Below are positions 1-10,937 of a stretch of 64,000 nt of DNA, piece after piece (positions within the stretch are counted from its first letter, which is position 1; each line of letters opens with the position of its first letter). Both the position numbers and the translations under genes were made by a program. The notes under the pieces are model-generated. The model was not told the origin of the DNA and ran no database searches. It was given only the letters and a program-made list of their open reading frames with translations. The stretch comes from Paguma larvata (taxonomy: Eukaryota > Chordata > Mammalia > Carnivora > Viverridae): assembly GCA_030068075.1 (NCBI GenBank), contig CM057842.1, forward strand, positions 39,208,659 through 39,272,658. Reading direction: 5' to 3'.

Positions 1-1021
1 AGCAACCGTCCAAGGTCACACAGAACCTAGGGCAGATCTCACATTTAATCTGTGCCTGACTAGTTCTACTCTAGCATGCAATTTCTCCCGCCGGGGTAAA
101 GTTAGCTGCAAAACCGTTAATGTTAGAGTTAACTTTGTAATGTGGCCAAAGAGAAGTTAAGTAGTTTCTTAGAGAGATGAAATAATCTGAACATTTCACA
201 ATTGCTTCATGGAGGGAAGTGGCTCCAAATCCTGTGTTTTTCCCTGATTCTATGGAGCCTCCCAAAGCAGGCTGATTCTGGGTAATAATGTTGACTCCCC
301 ATCACCAGGAATCCGAAGGACTCTCTCAGGAATCTCCCCAACTTGCCCTGGCGCCGCAAGACCTACTTCCTACCAACACGTCTCCGTGGGGACCGCATGA
401 CAGGGCTCCTGCACGGCCAAGTCCATCCACGTACTGAACCCATCGGCCAGCCGGCCGTCACTGTCATTGTTCAGCTGCCTTTTACACGGGCCACGTTCCA
501 CTCCTGAGCTCTGACCGACACCAAGGAGGACAGCAGTCCTGCCCAGGCAAGCTGCTTCAAGCAAGCGGGAAGTGAGTAACCCCGGATTCTGGGCCAGGGG
601 GAGAGAGATGAGGTCAGCACGGCAAATTTCAGCACCCAGATTTCTTTACAGAGAAAGGAAGGGGGAGCGTTTTAAAAGGACACTCTCAAGTGTACCCCAA
701 AGATCCTGGCTCTCCCTCGGCTTTGGGGATGTCAGAGTCCTTCTGCGTCCAGCTGGCAGAGGCTCTGAGGGCTCTCGTGGAGGGACAGAGCCATTTTCCT
801 TCATGATAGGGAATGTGGTCTGAGGGGTCATGGGATCCAAAGCAGGCCTGACATGTTAACCCCCAGCCGGTTTTCGACTAGGGTTCTTGTGGATGGGGGT
901 GGGGCAGAGACACAAAACTGGTGGCTCTTGGTGGAAATACACAGCTAGCAGAATACAAGATGCCGCCGGGCCCTAGTTATGTCTTGGGTAGAGTTTCCTC
1001 AGGTTTGGGGAAAGCTTTAAT
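1..1021. other. Repeat-free stretch, no gene seen
   Basis: No repeat family or coding structure is recognisable here apart from the CpG-rich patch listed separately. The short open frames at 370-564 and 572-823 have no recognisable domain, no convincing splice sites around them and no resemblance to known proteins, so I do not call them genes. Confidence 0.6.
310..590. other. Small CpG-rich patch
   Basis: I hand-counted 16 CpG dinucleotides in this roughly 280 bp stretch, within GC-rich sequence. That is far denser than the surrounding AT-rich DNA. It could be a minor CpG island, a conserved enhancer or a remnant of a GC-rich exon. No TATA box, initiator or spliced open frame ties it to a promoter. 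Confidence 0.45.
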
Positions 1022-1166
1022 TAAAAAAAAATTTTTAATGTTTGTTTTTTCTGATAGAGAGACAGAGTGTGAGTGGGGGAGGGGAAGAGAGACAGGGAGA
1101 CCCAGATCCAAAGCCGACTTCAGGCCTTGAGCTGTCAGCACAGAGCCCGAGGCGGGGCTCAAACTC
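1022..1166 (-). repeat. SINEC_Fc-like SINE, head missing
   Basis: Family description for all SINEC entries: a carnivore CAN SINE has a tRNA-Lys-derived head with A and B boxes, a CT-rich segment, and an A/T-rich tail usually reading AATAAATAAA. It is copied by L1 machinery and leaves a target-site duplication (TSD). This copy is reversed. It has the T-rich tail and the GAGA-rich middle but stops after the GGGGCTC motif, so the tRNA head is lost. Confidence 0.9.
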
Positions 1167-1351
1167 TTCTGTCGTATTTTTTAATTTGTTCAGAGTCCAT
1201 GTGGGGAAGGGGGTCACACTTATTAGGCTCTTTTGATGGTTAATTTTAATGTGTCGATTTGGCTAGGCCATTTTACTCAGGTATTTGTTTTCCCCCAAAC
1301 AACAGTCTAGAAGTTGCTGTAAAAATATTTTTTAGACGCGATTAACATTTA

Positions 1352-1566
1352 AGGGTGTCTCTGTGGCTCAGTTGGTTAAGCATCTGACTCCGGCTCAGGT
1401 CATGATTTCATGGTTGGTGAGTTCGAGCCACGCACTGGGCTCTGTACTGACAGCTCAGAGCCTGGAGCCTGCTTCAGATTCTGTGTCTCTCTCTCTCTCT
1501 GCCTCTTCCCTGCTTGCACTCTGTGTCACTGTCTCTCAAAAATCAATAAACATTAAAAAAAAAAAA
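1352..1566 (+). repeat. SINEC_Fc-like SINE, full length
   Basis: It is complete from the tRNA-like head to an A-rich tail. The flanking duplication is GATTAACATTTA (1340-1351) and GATTATCTTTTA (1569-1580), two mismatches in 12. It sits inside the older repeat at 1234-1945, so it is the younger of the two. Confidence 0.95.
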
Positions 1567-1830
1567 GGGATTATCTTTTAAATCAGTGGACTTGAAAGCA
1601 GAGTAGCCTCCATAATGTGGGCGGGCCTTACCAAATCAGTTGCAGTCCACAATAACCAAAGCTAAATTTTCCAGAAGCAATTTTGCCTCAAGACTTCAAC
1701 AAGGAAACCTGCCTGAGTTTCCAGCCTTCAGACTCAAGACTGCATCAGATCTTAATCTCCAGCCTGCTAGCTTGTCCTCGATTTAACACTGATTAGCACC
1801 CACAAATGTGTGAGTCAATTCCTAAATTAC

Positions 1831-1908
1831 CTCTCCCTCTCTCTCCCTCTCTCTCTCCCTCTCTCTCTCTATATATAATGTAAGATATATTGCCACCTCT
1901 CTCTCTCT
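1831..1908. repeat. (CT)n and AT-rich low-complexity tract
   Basis: CTCTCCCTCTCT-type repeats run to about 1870, then an ATATATA segment, then a second short CT run near 1896-1908. It belongs to the tail region of the old repeat here and is likely length-variable. Confidence 0.85.
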
Positions 1909-1945
1909 CATAATAATGTCCTATAATTCTGTTTCTCTGGAAGAC

Positions 1946-4469
1946 TTTCTATTTTTCAATGACCAAACCACCATTTTGTTAGGGTGACAAAAAGACCTTA
2001 TTTCTTGGCCCCCATGCCTCCAGCGTCAGTAGTGTGTTTAACCAGATACTCAGTAACCAGTACCATGTCTCTCCCAGGAAATTTCTTCAAGGACAGAAAA
2101 CTCAACTGGGAGAGGCTTGTCTTTTGCTTTTCCCTCTTCCCCCTGCCTGGAAGGCAAACATCAAAGCTGGAGCACGAACAGCCACGTGAACGTGGAGAGA
2201 CACTGAGACGTGACGCCACGTCAGAACCTCGCAGAACATAAACACAGGGCGAGCTTGGTGGGTCGGGATTTATCCTGTCAATACTGGATGATCTACTTCT
2301 AGAATTCTATTTATGTAATATATAAATTTCCACCTCACTGCAACCGCTGCACGTGTATATGTGTGTGTCTTACATAGCTGTAACTACATCGCTCATTTAT
2401 TATTAAAATCTATTAAATGTATTATTCCCATAACGTTTTATGAACGGAACCAACTGGGATCTTGAGTTGATTCACAACTGACGGTTCCAATCACTTGGAA
2501 ACTGAGTGATTCATGTACCCAAAAGCTCGTGAATCACAGGGGCCTTTATTTTGTTTTAAATACAGATCTTTAATTTTCATTGTCGTCTGCCCGTTGCTAT
2601 TTGTGGATTATCCAACAAATTTATAAAGAAGTCATTGTCCACAGAATCTAACTTTCACTTTAGGTGGAAAAGCCCCTTCTCTCGCCCCTTCCTCCTCCTT
2701 TGTTTTCCCTCTGAGCTCCAGTCAGCTTCTGCCTGGTGTGATTACTGATACCTACCCTCCGTTTTCGGAACCGTGTCTATCTTGGAGCAATTAACACCCG
2801 TAAGACGTTCGTTACTCTCACTTGTCCTCATCAGGAACTGAATAAAAAGACATTTTTGACATCTTGGAAAGAACGAAGTTTCTGAACTTAAGCTGATCTG
2901 TTGAACCGGTTAGTTGAGCAAGGCCGGATGAACCCTCAGGAAAAATCATGAAAACTAAATTAAACTGAACACAAAAAGCAATTTACCAGCAATGAACCTA
3001 ATTCACAATTTGCCTCCTCCGGAGAAGAGTAATCTGCCTTGGCTGAGTGCCAGCGAGAGCTCCGTGCGATAATCTATAGGATTGCACAATCCCTCTTAGG
3101 ACAGTTATGAAAGGAAAAATAACATTTGTTCTGCCAAACTATGTGGACTTGCTGACATTTGCTGAAATGCAGATATCATCTAGGCGAAAAGTGAACAGGA
3201 TGTTACCCTTAAGGTGCTTCAGAGAGCAAGTATGTTACCGATCTTTTCCACACATACATAAGGCAGCTTGAATTTCTGGTAACTGTGAGGGCTTGACTCG
3301 TGCAGCTATTTCCAACAGACCCCTGGTGACTTTTGGGCTTTGCGAAGATCGTTCCTATGATACACCCGACCTGGTGAGAATTTGTTCTTTGCGATTTTCA
3401 GTAACGTTTGTCTATTTCTCCTCCTGCTGGAATGGTGATTGAAGAGGGGGATGGGATGTGGAACTGTGGGTGGGGAGTGGAGTCCGAGCACTTTAAATCA
3501 AGTGTACCTATCACGTGAATTGCCGGATTCTACAGTGAACAGGAGACACCTGCTGGGAACGGATGGGGAGAGACATGCTCTGTATTTTATATCTCTGAAG
3601 AGAATATTGGGGAAATTTTTAAATAATGGAGATTATCACCAATTCATATGGGTGCGTTCATGGGAGAAAGCTCCAGGCAGGGATATGTGGAGGGGGAAAC
3701 ACAAGAGATTTGACAGCTAATGGCAAATCTGGATAGTGCTGCTTAGATGCTCTGTTATTTTAGTTATTCCCAGGCATTTCACTGTTAAAAAATTCAAATC
3801 CAAACTACGGTCGAAGGTATGAAAAGGCATTGGTTTCAGGCTACGAGGGCAATAGAAATGGAGTGTAATCAAAGTTAAGCATAGATTAGAAGTACTACAG
3901 TATTCATGGCGAACAGTATTTCCAGATGAAATATGGTGAACAACTAAGAAACAGAAAATATTAACAGTACTGGACAAACTGTTCAGGAACAGAATCAAAA
4001 GGAACTTGGCCAACAGTCATCAAAATATTAGATCAGAAAACAATCCATAGGAATTAGGAGACGTGTTTCTATAATATCTATCTATTTAAAAACGTATTAA
4101 GAATACAACTGTAGAAGACTTCATGTTGACATAGATTGAATGTGATCGTTTAACAATCACTTTCAAGATTATTTTATACACTAGTCAATTAAAACTCACT
4201 GCTTAGACTGCTGGCTTGCAGTGTTGCAAGGAAAACAGCAGCCCTCCTTAATACAGCAACTTGGCTTTGATGATCATTTTCAGCTTTGAGGAGAGTCAGG
4301 TGGAAGTTAAGAAACTAGTAAGAAATTAGTAAGTGAAAATGCCAGGCTAGAAAGGGCCTCCGATATCACACTGATGCAAGATTTTACAGTTCAACAGGAA
4401 TGGTTAGATGGAGTGGTGAAGGAAAGACATAGTTGGCAGTGAATCGAATCCAATATAATTCACCTCCAT
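1946..4469. other. Long stretch without recognisable repeats or genes
   Basis: About 2.5 kb with no SINE, LINE or LTR that I can identify. The part from roughly 2860 to 3230 has balanced, non-repetitive composition (for example the C/EBP-like ATTGCACAAT near 3082), as seen in conserved non-coding DNA. Several 60-100 codon frames occur but show no domain or splice structure. Confidence 0.5.
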
Positions 4470-4800
4470 AAATACAGAGATGGTGCTCACTGTGTGCCAG
4501 CTACCGTACTGATTGCTGTGAAGCCAAAGAGGAGTAAGTTAGAGCACTGGTGTCTAAAAGTTGATAGTTCAATAAACAGGAAAGGGTTGTGGTAGGTACA
4601 TGAAATGCGACATATACAGTTGCAGGACACGTACAAGACGTGTCCTACTACAAGGGACCAAGTAGCACTGTTCAGTGGGGATGACTGGGGGGTAAACAGT
4701 GAGAAACACGCAGTTTTAGGGGGAAATTTCCATCTGAGCTTTGTAAAGATGAAGAGGAGCACATCAGAGACATTTACAGATGGAGAACAAGAAAACCATT
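4470..4800 (-). repeat. Probable L2 remnant
   Basis: The stretch beginning GTGCTCACTGTGTGCCAG and continuing with purine-rich text resembles the reversed 3' end of LINE-2, which typically reads GAGCACCTACTGTGTGCCAG. Divergence is high, so the family call is tentative and MIR-type ancestry is possible for the left end. Confidence 0.45.
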
Positions 4801-4957
4801 GGTGATCACTGATGTGAACATTCGCTCCTTTGAAAGAAGGGAGCCAGAGCCACGTCGGCCATTAGTGTCCCTCCCAGACTCAGTATTCAAGTCTTTAATT
4901 TTACCACTCTGATTCAAGTTTGGGGTTTGCATAATTGTCTTATTAGTTTTTTTACTC

Positions 4958-5175
4958 TTTAAAAAAATTTTTTTTTAAGTTTTATTATTTATTTTTGGGA
5001 GAGCCAGAGTGTGAATGGGGGAGGGGCAGAGAGAGAGGTAGACACAGAATCCGAAGCAGGCTCCAGGCTCTGAGCTGTCAGCACAGAGCCCGACATGGGG
5101 CTCAAATCCACGAACTGTGAGATCATGACCTGATCCGAAGTCGGATGCTCAACCAACGGAGCCACCCAAGTACCC
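4958..5175 (-). repeat. SINEC_Fc-like SINE, full length
   Basis: A reversed copy with poly(T) tail, GAGGGGCAGAGAGAGAGG centre and a complete head ending GAGCCACCCAAGTACCC. The A/T-rich flanks (TTACTCTTT before, TTACTTTTT after) may be a degraded TSD. Confidence 0.95.
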
Positions 5176-5180
5176 TTACT

Positions 5181-5219
5181 TTTTTTGTTTGTTTGTTTTG
5201 TTTTGTTTTGTTTTTTTGT
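5181..5219. repeat. (TTTG)n/(TTTTG)n tract
   Basis: A short T-rich microsatellite of TTTG and TTTTG units directly follows the head of the SINE at 4958-5175. Confidence 0.85.
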
Positions 5220-5297
5220 TCTTATAGAACCGAACTGACAAGTCATCTCATTCTTAAAGTTTGAAGGAGCTGGTGAGATCATTTTTGATTTCCCTGT

Positions 5298-6290
5298 ATC
5301 ACTAATTTATTCAACACTTACTGAGAAACTACTATGTGCCAGGCTGTCGGGCACTATGTTAATTACTCACAAAACATAAAAAATAAAAGAGGCTAATATT
5401 CTTGCCCTTGTGAAGCTTATGTTCTAAGAGGAAGAAAAACACAGTAACTCATACATATAATATATGTGTTAATATCATACCTCTATCAAAAGGCTATCAA
5501 TGTTAAGGGAGAAAAGCCAGAGCACAATTGGTGTGGGTAGGTATGTGTCTCTGCCCAAGGCAGGCTCGCTTTATTCCTAAGTTCCCAGCATAAGAGTCCT
5601 CAGCACCTCCTTTAACCCTAAAAGATGTCCCAGTTTGGGAAAGACAGTACAGAAACTAGTACCATCATTAGAAGCATTTGGAATGTGCACCTCTGTACCT
5701 TGGGGTGTGTGCAGTGGCTGTTTTACAATATTTAACATGATAATCCAGGTAGCTTCTTGTAGGAGGTGACTTCTGAGCAAAGACCAGAAGCAAGTGAGAG
5801 AGTGAGCCACCAGGTATCTCTGTGAGGAATGTTCCAGGCAGAGAAAAGATCTAGGCCAAAGCCCTAAGATTTCCAGGAATGCAAGCAAGGCAGTGCAGCT
5901 GATATGGAATGAATGGAGGAGAGAGAAACAGAGATGGGGCCAGAATGGGGAGAGCCCAAAGCCATCGTAAAGCGAGTGGAGTTTTCCTCTGGGTCCACTG
6001 GGAAGCCATGGGACACATATAAAGAAAGGGCATAATCTGACTCAGGTTTTAAAATCATCACTTTGCCAGTTCTTTGAGGAACGTATACTTTGTGAAGAAC
6101 ACCCTAGGAGGCACAAGTAAAGGGAATTTTTCTAGGTAAGGGTCTCCTCCTCTAAATTAAGTAAGAAATGGTCATGGCTCAGCACAGGATAGTAGCAGCG
6201 TATGTGGTGAGAGGTGTTCAGATTCCGGAGATGTTCTAAAGCAGCAGATGTCCTGATGGACAGGAAATGAAGGGATGAGTTTCTGTCTTG
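5298..6290 (-). repeat. LINE-2 (L2) remnant, about 1 kb
   Basis: It starts with the reversed L2 3' end (TTTATTCAACACTTACTGAG, then CTATGTGCCAGGC). It continues through the landmarks GGAATGTTCCAGGCAGAG, a CCAAAGCCCTAAG segment and a GGGAAGCCATGGGACAC segment, all in the order expected of L2 read backwards. Open frames inside it are incidental; it is far too decayed to encode a protein. Confidence 0.82.
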
Positions 6291-6518
6291 CAGCAGGAAC
6301 AAACAATTCTTTGCAGAACTACTTCAACGACTTCTGAGTTTGGGTTGTAACTGACCTCTTAAGAAAAGAATCACTTGTCCCACCTGGCTTCAAAGCCTTG
6401 CCTTCCCTTTCAGAACATTTGCAAAATGGCGAGTCCCACGGATGTCTGACTGTGAACACACCATCTTCTCTCTGGAAATATTAAGGACTGTTGCAATATG
6501 TAGTTCTGATTGACTGCA
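6291..6518. repeat. Unnamed direct repeat, copy A
   Basis: It shares an ordered series of blocks with 7899-8133. Examples are CAGCAG/GAAC at the start, TTGAGTTGTRACT-like text, CTTCCCTTTCA, AAAATGGC followed by RAGTCC-like text, and TAGTTCTGATTRACTGC at the end. I estimate roughly 65-70 percent similarity by eye. I do not recognise the family; it may be an old interspersed repeat or an ancient segmental duplication. Confidence 0.6.
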
Positions 6519-6951
6519 GCGTAGGGGATACGCCACACTCAAAGAATTCCTTCCAAAATGGAGCCTTCCCAACAGCAGTAAAGAGATCATCAAGATGTTG
6601 AACGGAAAGCTTACGTTGTGAAATGGTGAATAGTGCGGATGGTAGCAGAGCCAAGGCGTGATGTATTACCGTGTGTGGCAGAGCAGAGAGAGTTGGGAGC
6701 TCTGCCCATGCCACTATCTGTCACTGTCACCACATCCCTTAATCCCTCTGAGATGAATGCCCTTGGTTGTAAAAGAAGCATTTTACTATGATTATAGCTC
6801 TGTTCTGGTGTTCAATGTATTTTTGGCTCTGGAATTCTAGGACTCTGTAAATACTCGGAAATCAGGTGAGGAGAATAAGGCCATATAGACAACTAGGATG
6901 CTGAGCTTGCCTGGCACTCATCATCATTATTATTCTTGTTATCCTCAGTCT

Positions 6952-6972
6952 TTGTGTGTGTGTGTGTGTGTA
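6952..6972. repeat. (TG)n microsatellite
   Basis: About ten TG dinucleotides, followed by TATGTAAACT. Confidence 0.95.
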
Positions 6973-7232
6973 TGTAAACTGGAGGTCACTAACTGATCTT
7001 TAGCAATGTTTTATTTCCATAGGCCATAAATCAGAGAGGTCCTTATGACAATGATTGAGAACACAGCTATGGTTTTAAAGGAGATTAAGTATTAACTGTA
7101 TTTTAGAAGAGTTGTACTATTATATAAAAATAAGATATATTGATAACAATTTATTACAATCACTATTGATTGAAAGTTTAGTACTATGAGTAAAGTACTG
7201 TTAAATGTTTTACAAGGTATCTTTTGATTCTA

Positions 7233-7418
7233 GAGGTGCCTGCGTGGCTCAGTCAGTTAAGCTTCCAACTCTTGACTTCAGCTCAAGTCATGATCACACA
7301 GTACATGAGAATGAGTTCTGCACTGGGCTCTGCTGCTTGGGATTCTCTCTTCCTCTCTTTCTGCTCCTCACCCTTTTGTACTCACTCCTAAAAGAAATAA
7401 ATAAACTTAAAAAAATTA
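7233..7418 (+). repeat. SINEC_Fc-like SINE, short variant
   Basis: This copy belongs to a variant in which the text GCTTGGGATTCTCTC replaces the longer CAGAGCCTGGAGCCTGCTTC section. The flanks ATCTTTTGATTCTA (7219-7232) and ATCCTTTAACTCTA (7419-7432) form a 14 bp TSD with three mismatches, so the insertion is fairly old. Confidence 0.92.
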
Positions 7419-7469
7419 ATCCTTTAACTCTAAAAAAGCAAGTGTATGCACTCTTCAAGGACATCCTAC

Positions 7470-7600
7470 TTTTGTACCCATTTTAGAGAGGGAAGTGGGG
7501 CCACAGAACACTGGATCACTTGCCCCAAGTTACATGCACTCAGGCAGCTGACCTCCGGAAGCTATGCCATTTTAATCACCATACTCCACTCTCTCCTCAA
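7470..7600 (-). repeat. MIR remnant
   Basis: CCCATTTTAGAGAGGGAAGTG, then CACTTGCCCCAAGTTACATGC, then GCAGCTGACCTC matches the reversed MIR order (CCATTTTACAGATGAGG, CTTGCCCAAGGTCAC, then GGCAGAGC). MIR is an ancient tRNA-derived SINE shared by all mammals. Confidence 0.62.
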
Positions 7601-7734
7601 GGAACAGAGAGGGTTAGCACACTGTCTGGCAATAATGTAAAGTTAATAAATGCAAGCTATTACGATGACGGTTATTACAGCAGTGGGAATTCAGTACCTG
7701 CTGGGGAACTGAACGAATCCATGAGTCATCGACA

Positions 7735-7835
7735 CTGAGGCACTGAGGTGATAATTGAAATCAGGAAGGAATGAGCTCATGCAGGGGGAGAGGACAGAGA
7801 AGGGCTGAGGACTGAAATTTGGAAGCTGGATAACC
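7735..7835 (-). repeat. Probable short L2 fragment
   Basis: The text ATTGAAATCAGGAAGGAATG followed by GAGGACAGAGAAGGGCTGAG resembles an internal reversed L2 segment lying further 5' in L2 than the remnant ending near 6290. If so, both may be parts of one L2 split by later insertions. Confidence 0.42.
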
Positions 7836-7898
7836 ACCACATGCCCTAGTACACACTTGGGTGGTGTTCAATCTGGAAGGGACTGTTCTCATTACCTG

Positions 7899-8133
7899 CA
7901 GCAGAAACAGATATACCCTCTCGAACTGGCCTAGGGAGTCTTGGATTTGAGTTGTGACTCCTTAAAACAGTTTCTCTGACCGCACTTCAAAATCTTATCT
8001 TCCCTTTCAAAAACATTCATAAAATGGCAAATCCTACCTCTGAAGAGTCCACGAAAATTTAGTCGTAAACACAACCGCTTCCGTTTGGTAAAGAGTAATG
8101 TGTTCCTGATATAGATAGTTCTGATTAACTGCT
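7899..8133. repeat. Unnamed direct repeat, copy B
   Basis: This is the second member of the pair described at 6291-6518, in the same orientation and about 1.6 kb downstream. It contains CTTCCCTTTCAAAAACATTC, ATAAAATGGCAAATCC and AGTTCTGATTAACTGCTG at matching positions. The DNA between the copies holds unrelated repeats (SINE, MIR, L2). Confidence 0.6.
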
Positions 8134-8945
8134 GTTGAAACTCCTGAGCTCAATGTCAAAGTTGGGAAATGAACTCTTAAATAGACTCAAAAGACAAGAG
8201 GCCATGTGCCCTTGAACATAATCCAGTCAAAGAGAGTGCAAAGGAAAACACGTGAGACAGTTTTACATTCATGGTGACATGAGAGACCCCTATTGACTTT
8301 GTGAAGAAACCACCAGGCCATCATTTTCTAACAGACTGTTCTTCGCTATGGACCTGCCTGAAATGTCCTTTCTAAAACACAGCTCTTGACTTTACCGGTT
8401 AAACATTTATCAGTCCTCCAAAAATTGTACTTTGCAAGCCTTGATGTCCAAAGTCATATTAAAAGGACCAAATGAAAAGATAATCTAGTCAATAAAAAAC
8501 AAGCACTCAGTGGCTAGAATGTGCACTGGTGGATATGGGGAATAATACTTGGTAACATTCATCAGCAAAGTATCATCCTGTTTAGTTACGTATTCTTAGA
8601 GTTCAAAATGAATGACAGTGTCCTACCCCTGGACACTGCTATATGACAATTAGTGGCAATTAGATTAGTGGCAATTAGATCATGCTTGGGCTAAATCAGA
8701 TCAGGTGTTCCTAAAGTTTGAGTGGGATTAAGGTGAATGCTGCTATGAGTATGTTCCTTTTTAAAAATCTACCAACGCTGTTTGTTCCCTCCTAACTCCC
8801 TGCCTCGCAGGTTAAGGTTACCAGTGATTTCAGTACAAGGAGTAGGCTAGGGTTTTTTCTCATCAGGCTAGTGAGGAGTGTTCAGTTTTGAATGCTACCC
8901 ACAGATTTCCCCTTCATCCCATCACTTTACCCCATTCTTCCATGT
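8134..8945. other. No gene or named repeat seen
   Basis: Unique-looking AT-rich sequence. The only local structure is a near-tandem duplication of TTAGTGGCAATTAGAT around 8650-8681. No domain-bearing frame is present. Confidence 0.6.
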
Positions 8946-8949
8946 CAGG

Positions 8950-9110
8950 TAAAATGGGGTTCATCCTGCACCAGAATCACCTGGGTATTTAGTGAAAAAT
9001 GTAAATTTCTGGGCACTACTCTAGAAACACTAGAATTTCCAGAAGGTACTTTGAAGGATCTGCATTTTTGACAAAATCTTCTACCTTCTCTGAAGTGTGA
9101 AAATCAATGG
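8950..9110. repeat. MER5-like hAT-Charlie DNA element relic
   Basis: CACCAGAATCACCTGGG, then a short A-rich spacer, TTTCTGGGC, and TCTGCATTTTTGAC reproduce the typical order of MER5A/B-type non-autonomous hAT elements. The terminal inverted repeats are worn away. Confidence 0.6.
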
Positions 9111-9119
9111 GCAGGGCAC

Positions 9120-9305
9120 AAAGACAGGTGGCCTTGTGTGACCTTGGGCAAGTGACTTAATGCTTTAACGTCTACTTTTACTCGTGTATACAAAGAGGAT
9201 AACACTAGCCCTACCTAAACAAGGTGGCATGCAAGTTGAAATGAAGTAACCCATGTGAAACTGTTTTGTAAACTACAAAGCAAGGCGTATGCATATTATT
9301 GTTGC
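9120..9305 (+). repeat. MIR remnant
   Basis: TGTGTGACCTTGGGCAAGTG, then ACTTAATG, then a pyrimidine segment, CAAAGAGGATAACACTAG and finally GCATATTATTGTTG follow the MIR consensus order on the plus strand. Confidence 0.78.
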
Positions 9306-10127
9306 CTAGTCACTTCCCTCCTCCTTATCCATTCAGCCGGATTAGGATGCCATGGGTAGCAATTACATGTCAAACATGGGGAATGAATTACAGAGGTGTT
9401 TGAGGTCTTCATTGTAATTCTCTTGAAGTCTATTTTAACCTCTTAATTGTAAATTACGAAAAGGGATGTGTCTGTCTTCGACCCTTTCAATAAGCATTGG
9501 CTTGTAAAATTTTTCTTTATGATGTTGTCCATGTTTTGAATCTGCTCTATTTATCCATCTATTATGTGGAAAATATCAACTTTCAGACTCTGCTCTCATG
9601 GCCATGATGAATTACTACCAGTAGCAATAGCTCTTGTGAAAATAGGGAAATATGTCTGCTTTAGTACACATGGCTAAGAACTGATAAATAAAATGGATAT
9701 TTCTTAATTCTAAAATAATATTGATTGATAGACACCTTTGGTTCAATAACGTCTCTTAGGGAAAAAATATATACACAGAAAACCATATTTGTATAGAGGT
9801 ATCTTAATTTTTCCTCTGAGAAGAAAATGAAATTAGTATATGTAATCAGATTATAATATAAAAAAGGGGCTAGAAAACTGTGTCAAATTCATCTCAGTCT
9901 TAGAGAATAATTTGATCTGATAAACCCATATGAAGGGACATAAACTCCATATGGGTTAGTCCATATGGGACTAATAATTATAAGATGTTAAAACAAAAAT
10001 ATAATGATTAAGAAGGAAGATACGTGTATTAGATTGTAGTACTTGTTTAAGTAATTACCCCTCCTCCTTCTAGGCCCATTTCTTTGAGAGCACTCCAAAT
10101 GGCCTGTCCCTCCTAGAGGACACTCAG
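9306..10127. other. No gene or named repeat seen
   Basis: AT-rich unique sequence. It contains one perfect short inverted repeat at 9923-9957, described separately. No coding signal. Confidence 0.6.
9923..9957. repeat. Perfect 10 bp inverted repeat
   Basis: AACCCATATG (9923-9932) and CATATGGGTT (9948-9957) are exact reverse complements around a 15-nt spacer. A further CCATATGGGA follows at 9961-9970. It could form a small hairpin, but a chance event or a decayed transposon end is the likelier cause. Confidence 0.7.
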
Positions 10128-10450
10128 GACTCAAGGTTGCTATCAACCTTGGCCATGAGACTTGATTTGGTCCCAGAAATTTAAGTAGAAGTGACCTGTG
10201 TTATTCTGGAGCAGAAGCTTCGAGTTATTGGCTAGTTCTGCAATCACTCTCCCAATAATGCTCCAAGAGAGAAACTGCCTCAGGTAAAGGGGTGCTCCCT
10301 CAGCTGGCATCACACATGAAGACGACATGGAGGAGACCTGATGTGGACTGCCATTGCCATGTCACTAGAGTGAGAAATAAGCCTTTATTTTTCCTGAACC
10401 ATTAAAATTTGAGGGGTTATTGTTATTGTAGTATAACCCAGTGGGAGCTA
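10128..10450 (+). repeat. Ancient LTR-like repeat, 3' portion
   Basis: Landmarks CATGAGACTTGATTTGGTCC, GAAGACGACATGGAGGAGAC, GAGTGAGAAATAAGCC and GGGGTTATTGTTATTG follow the order of a common ancient mammalian repeat. It ends in a polyadenylation-signal-like AATAA segment. I recognise the pattern, probably an ERVL-MaLR relative, but cannot name the subfamily. A copy in the opposite orientation lies at 53925-54245. Confidence 0.55.
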
Positions 10451-10722
10451 ATTCATGCACTGTGTTCATTCTATTCCACCCTCTCCTGTTTTATTTGTAA
10501 TCAACACTTATAAACACTGACAGGAAAGTTTGGTTGTGCTAGATATGTGAGTCTTGATCTCTGGCCATGAAATGTATGGATTAGTTGCTGGGTAGGAGGA
10601 ACACTTGTTCACACATTGAGCATACAAAGTGTTCACCCACCAGGCTGGAAAGACTGTAGTCCAGATGGATAGCGGATTAGGGGCTGCAGTGACATGCTTG
10701 GACAGAACAGACTAATATAGAC

Positions 10723-10924
10723 TTTTTAACATTTATTCATTTTTGAGAGACAGAGCATGAGTGAAGGAGGGGCAGAGAGAGAGGGAGACACAGAATCTGA
10801 AGTAGGCTCCAGGCTCTGAGTTGTCAGCACAGAGCTCAATGCAGGGCTCGAACTCACGGAGCACGAGATCATGACCTGAGCTGAAGTCGGACTCTTAACT
10901 GACTGAGCCACCCGGCCGCCCCAC
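10723..10924 (-). repeat. SINEC_Fc-like SINE, full length
   Basis: A reversed complete copy ending GAGCCACCCGGCCGCCCC. The flanks AACAGACTAATAT (10706-10718) and AACAGAGTAGTAT (10925-10937) look like a 13 bp TSD with two mismatches. Confidence 0.95.
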
Positions 10925-10937
10925 AACAGAGTAGTAT

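Larger units (their letters stand above)
1234..1945 (+). repeat. Old interspersed repeat split by a SINE
   Basis: The left part begins TGATGGTTAATTTTAATGTG and the right part ends near TTCTGTTTCTCTGGAAGAC. Both resemble the two ends of a common ancient mammalian repeat that I recognise but cannot name with certainty. It carries a CT-rich and AT-rich tract near 1831-1905. The SINE at 1352-1566 interrupts it, and the two halves join in register once that SINE and one TSD copy are removed. Confidence 0.6.

Noticed and set aside
1540..1566. AATAAA-type motifs in SINE and L1 tails considered as gene polyadenylation sites
   Set aside because: They belong to transposon tails throughout the window and have no associated upstream gene.
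9923..9970. CCATATGG motifs considered as SRF CArG boxes
   Set aside because: A CArG box needs CC(A/T)6GG; here only four A/T bases separate CC and GG.
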